Source of the DNA: Seminavis robusta
Lineage: Eukaryota > Bacillariophyta > Bacillariophyceae > Naviculales > Naviculaceae
Reading direction: 5' to 3'
Assembly: GCA_903772945.1 (NCBI GenBank)
Contig: CAICTM010000405.1
Location: 1-64,000, forward strand
Length of the DNA stretch: 64,000 nt
In this document: piece by piece, positions 52,049 through 61,869 of the stretch
Layout: each line of letters begins with the position of its first letter
How positions within the stretch are numbered: the stretch's first letter is position 1
Notes under the pieces: model-generated
The model's database searches: none
Told to the model about the DNA's origin: nothing
The model's input: the letters and a program-made list of their open reading frames with translations, nothing else
Program-made: the position numbers and the translations under genes

Positions 52049-52787
52049 TTAATTATAGACCATCAACAGGCCATCAATGCCGTGGATGATACCATTGTCG
52101 GCTTGAATGTCTCGCATGCCACCACTCAAAATGTTGGCTGTATTGACACGGGCACCCGTACTGTCAATGCTCACCACAATCTCCGTACCTTGCACGGTCA
52201 TCAAGCGAGCCCCGTCCACCAGATCGGACGAACGGATGATTCCAGGAACCACATGATAGGCCAACACATTGCGCAATTCCGACAAGGGTTCCGACACGAC
52301 AAAGTCTTCCAAGGCTTGGCCCGAAGGCAAGGCGCGGTTGGTGGGTGCAAAGACTAGATGCCACAAAAAGATGCGAAAGTATAGATGTTGTGTGGCTGTG
52401 AGGGCGTGGCATAGCGATGGCTACGTATAGCAATGTCTTGCTTTCCTGATTCGATCACTCACCAGTAAACGGACCGGGACCCTTCAACGTGTCCACCAAA
52501 TCCGCCGTAAACAACAACTTGATCAAAGTCTGGAAACCTCCCTTGCGAATCATTCGTTCCACTACGTCAATCGTCTCGGGGACCGGAGGAGTGACGGGAA
52601 CACTGGCACCCGCAGGAGTGACGGGAAAGAATCGGTCCTCGCTGTCGCGGCTGTTGTCAGTTCGGTCGTAGTCGCGATCCAGCTTGCGTTTTCGTACGGT
52701 GCGGGCCGATGCGGTGCTCACGAAAAGTGACAAGAGCGCAACAGAGACCACAAGGACCAGGCGAGGGGGGGGAAATCCAGTCTTCAT
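52049..52787 (-). CDS. Secreted single-domain fasciclin (FAS1) protein
   Basis: Two exons, 52463-52787 and 52049-52353, joined in phase across a 109-nt GT-AG intron, giving 209 residues. A signal peptide (LVLVVSVALLSLFVSTASA) is followed by a short charged segment and one FAS1 domain: TLIKLLFTADLVDTLKGPGP, then TVFAPTNRALPSGQ across the intron, LRNVLAYHVVPG, and the end ADNGIIHGIDGLLM. FAS1 domains mediate adhesion to cell-wall or matrix components. In a diatom an extracellular or frustule-associated role is plausible but not shown. There is no GPI signal at the C-terminus, so it is probably soluble. Confidence 0.9.
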
Positions 52788-53125
52788 CGTATGATGCTTT
52801 TTGGGTTGCAGTGCTGGCTAATATATAGCAACCTTTTTTCTGTTTCCACTTTGCTCGAGTTTGTAGTTGTGAGACAGACAGAGCAATCTGAGAGGTTTTG
52901 GCAGGTGGATCGATCGTGCGTACTGTACCAGTACCTACATCTTGCGCACAAATGCTGAACAGTCAGCATGATGTATACCCGGTATGGATCTTGCTTCTCT
53001 TCTATGTTACGTTTTGTTTCCGGATAAGATGGTGTTGCCATCAATGAAGCTGACGGCTTGCTAGATGTTTGGTTAATGATGGCACGCCCAGTCTCACGTG
53101 CTGGGGTACTAGTAATGATTCGGGT

Positions 53126-53245
53126 CGTGGATAAGTCAAATCCTAATCAATTTTTGGGAGCGTTTTCAAAAATGTATTAGAGCTCTCTTTTGAGCTCTAA
53201 TGAATTTTTGAAAATGCTTCCAAAAATTAATTAGGATCATCCACG
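53126..53245. repeat. Long foldback hairpin of about 120 bp
   Basis: The 46-bp arms 53140-53185 and 53192-53237 are reverse complements with five mismatches and a 6-nt loop; the inner ends are AGAGCTC / GAGCTCT. Outside them CGTGGAT (53126-53132) pairs with ATCCACG (53239-53245), extending the stem past a small bulge. Most mismatches would be G-U pairs or transitions. It may be a small foldback (MITE-like) element or a structured RNA. Confidence 0.9.
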
Positions 53246-53834
53246 CTCTGGAACTCGGAGATCCATTCCTGGGAGCCCGTCATCTTCTTAACGGACTTGT
53301 GTGGCCAAAGACATAGATGAGAATGAGATGACGTAGAGATGATGTCATGTTTTTCCAAGAATCGTTTTGCACGATCTCTATTTTAAAAAACAGGGCGCTT
53401 GCCTTCCGCAAAGCTCTCGCAATCTCTGAGCTCTAAGGAACAATGGTGGCTATCTGATGGATTGCTATGAATTTAGCTACCTTAGCTGTGCCTCTGGCAA
53501 CGCGGAACTGACGGCATAATTGATGTTCATGTCATCAATCTTGATGCTGCTTCTCACTGTCACAAGGATCCTGACAAGGTTCTTTGCAATGGTGAAAGCG
53601 ACAAGAAACGAAAATATCTCGATGTCTGTCTTTCCCAATGCCGCCACTTTACTCCGTTTGTTGTCTCTGCTGATGGTCTCCTTGGGGCCGAAGCTGAGGC
53701 GCTCGCGAAACGTATTTCCACTTAGCTCGCTACAAAGTGGGAACGCCCTTACTCAGTGGTGCGTGGCTACGTTAATGCTCGGCTCAGCCTAGCTATTCTT
53801 CGGGCCCGCCACCTCTGCATGTGTGGCTCTCGTG

Positions 53835-54058
53835 TCCCTGCTGGCACAATGAGCTGGGATGCCGGTGGTGCACTTGCACTCTTCCGCTAATTTTGCTCCC
53901 TTCTCCTTCCTGGTTTTCCTCCATGCACCCCCTTCCCTGTCCCCCCCTTTTTTGCCCTGCTCCCGTCCTCGTTGCTCTCCCCGTACGCCCACCACCGCAG
54001 CCCCTGCTCTGCCTAGCTTCGCCCCCCTCGCTCCTTAATGTATCTATTTAGTATTTGC
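53835..54058 (+). repeat. Dispersed repeat R2, copy 2
   Basis: It starts TCCCTGCTGGCACAATGAGC, has the same C/T-rich middle with TTTGCCCTGCTCC, and ends GCTCTGCCTAGCTTCGCCCC then TATCTATTTAGTATTTGC, matching 26681-26919 in order and orientation. Confidence 0.8.
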
Positions 54059-54520
54059 GTAGACCCTTACCGGTAGCTGAGGAAGTAGCAGAATCGTGCG
54101 TGACCTGCTGTTCGATTGCAGACTTTTTTACTGAGAAATGTTTGAATTCTGTAATTCTCTTTCCTGCCATCTTGGGAAGCTCTGATGTGCTGGCTCCTCG
54201 GAAGGCAGAGGTAGACTATTGCAAACCGCAATCGCCGTAGTAAAACCATCGAAAATATTTGTGGGCAATCCCACTTTGATGCAGCATAAGTGTGAACGAG
54301 CCTTTTCCTCTGAACATGCAGTGGGAGTGACAGTCGCTCGTCATTTTTCCGTCACCACCAAGCACAAGATAATTTCGTGGAACCTCGGGTTACCCCGATG
54401 ATCAAAAAAGGCCAAGCATCGCGTAGTCCTTGAAAATTTGAAGGAAGCAACAACAGCAGGGATCTATGCAATGGCATCGATACGATAGTAGCAAGGAAGA
54501 ATGATTTCCAGAAGAAGACA

Positions 54521-57500
54521 ATGCGCTACCGGAATCACCATGTTGTGAGGCTTCTGCTTATATGCACGTGGGTAGCATCCTTGGTGCCCTGCACTCTGTC
54601 ACAAGCAAGCAATGGTGCTTTTACTAGCGCAAGCAATGGCACTATTACTAGCGTAAGCAATGGCACTAGTGCAAGTGGTACTAAAACTTCTTTCATGCTC
54701 TACCAAATCGCTGACAACAACCTTCAACCGTACTTGATGTAAGTCGAGTCCATCACCACTGCATGAGAGACCATTGCGCTTCAATTATACGTATACGTTC
54801 ACCCGTTGTTTTCTGCTTTCAGGCAAGATTACAAGGAGCTGACCAGTTCTCCCGCCATTCAATCGAACGATTTGGTGACCTGGGTTTACTTTGATGCGCT
54901 GGACTCGCAGGGGGGGTGCACTGGCCAACACGATCGATGACTGGCAATAACGTTACCGCCAATTTCAATGGCACCCACTATATGCAGTGGGATCATTCCG
55001 TCTCCAAGATGAGAGTCATGCAGCAGCTCACTACCGAGCAAGACTCTGATCTGGTGTCATCGGTACAAAACTTTCAAGAAACGGCTCTTTTGGACTGCCG
55101 GAGCAAGGGGCACGACAGTACCATGGCCGTGTTCAGTTCTCATGGCGGCGGCTTTTTGGGATTTGGTGGAGATGACCATAAAGGAAAGCGTAGAAGAAAA
55201 CACAAAAGCAGACGCGAGCTACTTATCTCCAATGCCAATCTCGCCACAGCCATTGGCGCTGCTCTCAATAACACAGTTGGCAACTCTTCCAAGCTGGACG
55301 TCCTTGGCTTCGATGCCAGTCTCATGCAAGCACTGGGCGCTGCGGATAACTACTTTGAAGTTGCACACAACATTCTGGCCAGTGAAGCTGTTGAGCCCGG
55401 TCATGGTACGTATACGTGATGTCTTGTGTTGGCTGTTGGAGCAAATGCATTGAGCTTTTGATTCATTCAATATTGGTTGCTTCAACTCTTCTCTGCTCGT
55501 TCGTTGTGACGCAGGTTGGGCCTACAACTATATAGAAAATGCCACCAGTGCTCTCTCCATTGCAGAGCAAATCGTGAATGCCTATGTCACTCAAACTCAG
55601 GGAGGACGCCATCACCGAACACCAAAGATTCTTGCCATTGTCGATACCATGAGGTTTCAGCTTTTTGTGCCCGCGATGGAAGCTTTCTTCCAGGAATTGC
55701 AATCACAAATCACAACGGGGTATCTTGCTGTACATACTTTTACTTCCGCGCCCGATCCAACGCTCTGGCCTTTATGGGGGTCGTCGACGTTGCAGGGACC
55801 AAAAATCCTTCCCAATTGGACATTGGTAGTTTCTATGCAGACTTCCAATCTTTGTGCATGCCAGGAGGAACCTTGGCTACTCTGCTCACGGCAGCAATCC
55901 AGGCATACAATGACATGATTGTGGTCAACCGTGTGGGACCAGGTACGCCGAATGGTACGGCTATGCATGTCTCCTGGCCAAACCAAGGCGAATACAAAAA
56001 GAAGAAATCCACCTGGAACCAGATACTGTTTGACAATCCGGTATATGTGACTCAAATTGCACCCCAATACAGGAACTTTTTGAATTCCTTTTTGAATTCC
56101 AAAACACCCGCCAGCAATGGCAGCAGTGTCTGTGCCGCTACAGTAATACCTCAAGGACAACAACAATCAACATCACAAACGGCAACTGGTCGCTCCGGAG
56201 TAATATCCAACACCACTCTCGAAGCTACAACGGCTCAATCACCATCGCCGTCCGTGCCGACCTCTAATATAGGCCCATCTGTGAGCCAAGTCGTCGTTCG
56301 ATACGGTATTGACGTTTCATCGTCTTGGCAGTCGCTTCTTGCACAAAATGGACTAGGGCCAGCAGGAGAAAATTACACCGATACACCATTCTACGTCTTT
56401 GGTGGCGACGTGGATGGCACCTATGAGGGATACACCTACTCTACAGAATGGGACAAGACCTTCTACTTCCTCAATCTTTCGTCAGAAGATGGCACCGGCG
56501 GCAGCCATAGTCAAATTGAACTCCTGACGGTCTTTGATGAAGGAGCTGGTTCCAAGAGAGTACCGGCGCTATACTTTACTGCTCAGGATGAGAACTCAAT
56601 ATCCAATTTCAACATGTCGGAATGGACTTTAGAGTATGATCAAGACGACTGGATTGAAAAAGGTGCCCTCTTTGGCTTCCTGCAGTTTTCGCTTCCGACC
56701 ACATGAATCAATCCACCCGCAGCAATGCGGATTGTCACACCAACCATTATACACGGGAGGATATACCAGAACCAACCATTGCAAGTACGGGTCGTAACCG
56801 TGGAGTCGTTCTCGGCTAACCCCAAAATGGCAAACGCGGTCTTGTCAGGGGGGAAGTTCACCGCATAAGGTTCCTGAGTGAAGCCACTTTGCGCCGGCAG
56901 GCAACGGTGCTCGGACACCGCAAGACCTTCCGTGAAGAAGCGAGTTGGTGAAAAGAAACCACAAATCAATCCGTAGTTCCACTAGTTAGTCGACGTTCAT
57001 GGCTATGATTTGCAAGGCGGGTACCTGGAGACTCTACCAGGTGGCATCAATCAAACGGTAATCCACTGGTCTACCAACGCCTCATACACAGTCTTTCGTG
57101 TCGAAGCGGACGACCTCTTTGAAGAGGTCCCCGCCGCAGATGCGGTCGTGAAAGCAATTCATGCTTACGAACATTCCATAGAGGACGAAGTTACAGTCAC
57201 AGCCCCCGAATTTGAGATCCTGGATATTCTTCGTCCAAATGCCACTGATGAAGACGACGGCGACGAAGGCGCTGACGACATGGAATTTGTGACTCAGAAC
57301 AATACAAGCGATGATCATGTGGTTCATACCAATGCCACGACAGACGGATGTGGAAGCAACATATTTTGCCATGATAACGGTGCTGGATCCGCTTCAAAAT
57401 GCCTCTTCTTCCACACCGAACCCTTCGACAGCACGTGCCAATGCTACGAATGCTACGAGTCCGTCCACTGCAGCACCAACGAATGCTACATCTTCGGTCA

Positions 57501-57583
57501 ACAGACTAGGATGGACCCTGGGATTCCTTGGCGTTGCCTTGTCCCCAGCCTTCGGCTTGACTTTGCTTGACACTTGGCTGTAG
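54521..57583 (+). pseudogene. Clostripain-like (family C11) cysteine peptidase, decayed
   Basis: It begins with a signal peptide (VRLLLICTWVASLVPCTLS), then a Ser/Asn-rich stretch and the start of a C11 peptidase domain (MLYQIADNNLQPYLM). Introns at 54739-54822 and 55406-55514 splice in phase. The catalytic His region is SSHGGGFLGFGG near 55138. The expected catalytic Cys motif DACLM reads DASLM, with AGT at 55318-55320. ASEAVEPGHGWAYN follows. The reading frame is broken at a run of seven G (54910-54916), near 54942, near 55720-55770, in 56707-57000 and near 57300-57390. The last frame ends in a Thr/Ala-rich stretch and a hydrophobic tail, like a GPI signal or membrane anchor. It once encoded a large secreted or surface protease-like protein and now looks non-functional. 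Confidence 0.8.
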
Positions 57584-58702
57584 TAGATCAACAAAAACCC
57601 CGGTCGAAAGAAAACGTTTGTAATTTGTGAGGGCTTCTGAGTCCTGCGATCCTGTCGCTCCAAGAGCCAGATGAGGAATGTTTTCTTACTGCGTTGTTCC
57701 CAACTAGATGAGCTACATGCTAGCTAGCTGGGTGTCTGTTGCGTCCCCTGCCTTCCCCCATTTCCTCCTTCTCTTGCACTATCATTGCACATTATAGTAG
57801 GAGAAATTGTGGGGGTTGGTGGTCACTCTGACACTACAGCGTGTTTTCTGTCGCTGTGACTAAATCTGAACCCAGGTAGACTTCTCGCATCCTTGCTACT
57901 ACCTAGTGGGCAGGGAAAGATCAGGGTCTCAAGCACCCAAGCCTTCCAGACACAATCCCTCACTTGCTGCAGCTGGGTAGAATCAAGTACCTCTATCACT
58001 CCAAAGTACTTTTCTCATAAACGAGCAGCACACATCAGGCACTGACAGTCAAAGTCGCAGATAGAGCACCAATTACATGGCTATTCTTCTACCCCCATCA
58101 CTGTGTCTATTCACTGTAGATGCAAAGCACTCAAGAAGATAGACTAGCTATCCAGCGATGGTTCGGTTTTGCGCCGTCCGTATCAGCCACATACATGAAG
58201 AGAACATCACCCGCATGAGACATGAGATCACAGCAGGAGTGGTTGGCCGAGAAAGGACCTTGACTATCTCCTGTGGAACTCAGAAGGTCGAGCGCAACTC
58301 TGCGCATGTTGCTTATGGTTTGTTGCAACTGTGGCTGAAGCAAAATTCTCATTGGGCTCCCTGTAGGAAGTTGAAGAGCCTTAACTTGACCTTGGCGGGT
58401 CATGCTGGGCACCAGACGGGGCATTTGTTAAGCAACAAAAGAACACAAGCTATAATATGTACTTGACGATGAGCATTCCAAGCACAGTACAGTAGCCAGC
58501 AACAGCGAGATAAACAGAGCTTGCTCCTCTATCGATAGGTAGGTTTATGCCAGCCATGATCTCCAGTTAGAACAACTACCGGTATCACAGCCACATTAAG
58601 AGCTTACCTCACAATTTCTTGCTAGCTAGTAGCAACAAAAGCAGTTACCACCTCCAGCAAAAACCAACACGAAGAAGCGCAGATAGCAAAAGACGCCAAA
58701 AG
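57584..58702. other. Intergenic stretch, nothing recognised
   Basis: Short overlapping open frames only. The last 100 nt are presumably the 5' untranslated region of the U-box gene, which is open in frame without an ATG. Confidence 0.55.
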
Positions 58703-59455
58703 ATGCAAGGGTCTACCACGAACAATGCCGCAGCGGTGACAATGAATGATCTATTGGCTGCAACGCAGAATCTCGCTACCATTGACAAGGCTCTTGGGGA
58801 CATTCGGCGCCTCCTGGAAGCCAAAGCATCCTTGGAAGCGGATGTCCAGGCCCTCAAACTGGAAAAGGCAAGGCTCGCCCAAGAGGTCTCGGCGTTGCGG
58901 AACGAGCAAATAGACGCAAGTTCGGTGAGGGCCAGCAGCTTGCCGGATCTGCACTTCGACTACGACGATGACAGTTCCAGCAGCGACGACAGCGAAGAAG
59001 AGCTGACCCATAGTGAACGCAAAGCCAAAGCTCCGGAGCGCTTTGTTTGCCCACTTACATTGGAGATCATGAATCATCCCATGCTGCAAAAGGGCACCAA
59101 GAACAACTACGAACGCGGTGCCATCTTGGAATGGATCTACTTTGGCAAAGCCACCTGCCCCTTGACGCGCAGAAAGCTACATCCTGGCGACTTTGTCTTG
59201 AACGAACCTCTTCAACGTGAAATTGAACAGTGGAGGGAGAAGTATGACATGCAGGACGAATCTGCGCAGGAAGAAGATATGGATTCTTCTGAGCTCGTGC
59301 CCACTCTCACGCCGGAAGAGGAACAACGTAATCAGAAACGATTGTCTTTGGTCCAGACCAAACGAAACGGATCCACCAAGAACTTGATGGGCCTACGGGA
59401 ACGCATCCTTCGAAAGCGTGACGCTCGTGTCGAACGTCGCATGTCTCAACGCTAG
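58703..59455 (+). CDS. U-box domain protein, probable E3 ubiquitin ligase
   Basis: 250 residues from the first in-frame ATG. Residues about 25-70 form a coiled coil (ASLEADVQALKLEKARLAQE). An acidic Ser/Asp run follows (DYDDDSSSSDDSEEE). The U-box lies at about 111-180: PERFVCPLTLEIMNHPML, then YERGAILEWIYFGKATCPLT and a conserved Leu/Asn stretch (LNEPLQREIEQW). U-boxes adopt a RING-like fold without zinc and recruit E2 enzymes. The C-terminus is basic. No substrate-binding repeats (ARM, WD40) are seen, so the coiled coil is the probable partner site. The gene has no visible intron. Confidence 0.88.
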   Translation: MQGSTTNNAAAVTMNDLLAATQNLATIDKALGDIRRLLEAKASLEADVQALKLEKARLAQEVSALRNEQIDASSVRASSLPDLHFDYDDDSSSSDDSEEELTHSERKAKAPERFVCPLTLEIMNHPMLQKGTKNNYERGAILEWIYFGKATCPLTRRKLHPGDFVLNEPLQREIEQWREKYDMQDESAQEEDMDSSELVPTLTPEEEQRNQKRLSLVQTKRNGSTKNLMGLRERILRKRDARVERRMSQR

Positions 59456-60205
59456 CTAGAGTTGCAGCAGCCTCTTAGAGCCCGTGTGTACCAAGCCTCA
59501 TTTCAGTGAGGGAGCTGCCGTTGCCGAACTGGATCATAGATTGGGTTGACATAATACCTTCTTATTAGAACAAAACGAGTGTTGAGTATCTTGGCTGTTC
59601 TGTACCTGTCTGTACCAAGGTTGTAAAACTTGGACTCGGATTTGGCTGAACGCTCGATCGTTGTGCATTGCTCCGAACCAAAGCAAAACCCAAAGACTCC
59701 AGACTTCTCTGGCCACGATTGTATGCAGCTATAGAACAATGCCGACCTTTCTTCGTTTGGCGCCTGCTAATGATGAACCATGACGCGGTATCCGAAGTTG
59801 ATAAAAAGCTACAAAACAAACTGATTTGCCTTTATTTGAATGAAGCCCGATCCCAATGACACGTTGAAACTTGCTTCCACGCTGACGTCAGAGACGTTTT
59901 TGAAAGCACGACTTGAAGAAGATTCTGGTTTTGTTGGGGGATCGAGTTTGAAACCAGTTTGACACGAGGTTGAAATGAGAGCAAGTGGGACGGGTGCCTT
60001 TAGCAACCATATGGCCATGCTACAGTATGCCATCACGTGTATAAATAGTTACCGCCAGTTAGTCCCGTTTCCGGTTCACCTGCCACCTGCACCATTCCAA
60101 AATTGGTCCCCATATTCCAAAATTGGTCCCCATATTCCAAAATTGGTCCCCACATTCCAAAATTGGATCTCGTGCTATTTCATCTACATCAATGCGATCG
60201 TCGGC
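59456..60205. other. Intergenic stretch upstream of the multi-pass membrane protein
   Basis: It holds a 20-bp tandem repeat at 60094-60172, just upstream of the chosen start. An open frame runs through it from 59975, so part may be coding or 5' untranslated. Nothing else is recognised. Confidence 0.55.
60094..60172. repeat. Four tandem 20-bp units upstream of a gene
   Basis: The unit is ATTCCAAAATTGGTCCCCAT, nearly perfect three times, with a partial fourth. The period of 20 is not a multiple of three, which argues against selection as coding sequence. Each unit contains the palindrome CCAAAATTGG, a CArG-like (MADS-box/SRF-type) sequence. Confidence 0.9.
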
Positions 60206-61321
60206 ATGGGAAGGATAGTCGACATCAACCAGCGCTGGAAACCGATATTGGCAACATGCGGTTTCGTAGTAGTGGCAGCTTTGGGGTTTCTCTTGCAGTT
60301 TGGAGTGCACACACAACCACTGCAGTACGGTGACCTGCAAATTTCCATTTCAACAGTCTTTTACCTCTTTCTGACTCCCATGTATGGATTCGCTAGAGAC
60401 AGCTCCTGTTACCGAGAACCTCATCGAGTGCTCTTCCGATGTCTCTGCTGCATCCTCTTGGCATGGTACGTGAATGCCCTGTGGACGTTCCCTGACGGCC
60501 CCTTCACTCTGAACGCTTCCTTGAAGCATAGCATTGGTGAGTCCAGTCGGTATACTATTTGCACGGCGATATTTAGTTTTCTGCAGCCATGGCATGAGCT
60601 TGCCCCTCATTTTGTGTTCTGATTGCCGTCCGTCAACTCTCCAGCTGGCGTTCTTCTGCTCCTGTCGCATTCCATGCTTGCCTGTTGGTTTCTGTTGGTG
60701 GCACAGGGCTGGGGCACGCATGCCTTTCCTGAAGGGTCCCGTGCCCAGCCACTATTTATCTTGGCTGCATGCCATGGCACAGTGGGGAGTATTGTCTATC
60801 TTCTTCTTAGCTTCCAAGAAACGCTCGTTGAGAAAGATTATACCAGTACAACATGGAGCAGTTGGCAACTGAAACTGGTAAGGACTATGGATTTGGGGAT
60901 ATTTATCCTGGGCGCATTGTACTGTTTCCTGTTTTTGGTGTACATTCTGTGGTGCAACAAGAGCTTGATGGGTACCATTCAGAGGCTTTCTGAGGCTGAC
61001 GACCATTACAATCAGCGGAGATACAGAATTGCACGGGCAGCATTCTGTGTCTATGTAGTTGAATTGCTGTCGTTCAGCGTTGGTTTGATTCCTGCCTGGC
61101 AAATTCTGAAACTGCTGAATCATGTCTTTGGGTTGGTCTTTGTTGGGATTCTGGCATGGGTCTGGTGGCCTCATCCTCCTGAGACTTCTGCCTATGGATC
61201 GATTTCGTCATCCGAGCCTGACGATGGGATTGAGCTTGGAGGAGGCGGTAAATGCGCTGGAAAGGCTATCGACACGGCTGATGGCAATAACAAGACGGAC
61301 ACCGTTTTATTCTCCTGTTAG
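60206..61321 (+). CDS. Unknown multi-pass membrane protein
   Basis: Exons 60206-60536 and 60645-61321, joined in phase across a 108-nt GT-AG intron (GTGAGT donor, CTCTCCAG acceptor), giving 335 residues. I count about eight hydrophobic segments, for example ILATCGFVVVAALGFLLQFG, AGVLLLLSHSMLACWFLLV, IFILGALYCFLFLVYILW and HVFGLVFVGILAWVWW, with charged loops and a polar Gly/Asp-rich C-terminal tail. I do not recognise the family. The layout is like a seven- or eight-span receptor or channel. The frame is open upstream to 59975, so the start could be earlier. Confidence 0.75.
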
Positions 61322-61869
61322 AGAAGACTCTTTAATTAAACAGCATAATTTCTGTCGCAAGATTTTTCTGTTTCGTCTACGGTAGCATCAAGAAGTGGCT
61401 CCAGAGTTCCAGCTGTTAGCAGTATCCTGATTTTCGCCCTTTTTCTAAGAGCGTCACCACGCTCCGTGATCTACAGTTTCAACAAGGCAGGACACCTTGG
61501 CGAGAGGACATCGGCTGCACCAGCCGACAAGTGTAGATTGAATGGTCTTCACTTCACCTTGTTTCTTGCGTGTCCGGTGCCCGAACAGAAGGAGTCCCAT
61601 AGTAGAACAAAGGTGTGTCCTCCGGAGAAGGGTGTTCCAAGAAGCCTCAAGACCGTGGAGGTTCGTCGTGGAAGATGCGAGGTTCCCAAACTTCGAGCCT
61701 CTCCCCCTTCGGGCGTCCCCTTTTCCTTGCAGTTGAAATGGTGGTGGTCTGTGGCAACGTAGGCTGGTGGAGTCCATGGGCGGCAGCGTCATTGCCTGGG
61801 TTGGCAGAACCGTGTGACCCAACAAAGCCTTGCGAAAGACTCAGCACGTCGATTTCTAGCCCTAAGATA
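61322..61869. other. Gap between the membrane protein and the LINE-like element
   Basis: Open frames on both strands at 61450-61850 overlap and show no motif. Part may be the 3' untranslated region of the minus-strand element or of the upstream gene. Confidence 0.5.

Larger units (their letters stand above)
52788..54520. other. Intergenic stretch with a long hairpin and repeat R2
   Basis: No gene is supportable. It holds a foldback hairpin (53126-53245) and the second copy of repeat R2 (53835-54058). Confidence 0.65.

Noticed and set aside
56640-56969. 109-codon minus-strand frame inside the peptidase pseudogene
   Set aside because: It lies opposite the broken C-terminal part of the peptidase gene. 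I considered an inverted exon but could not show it.
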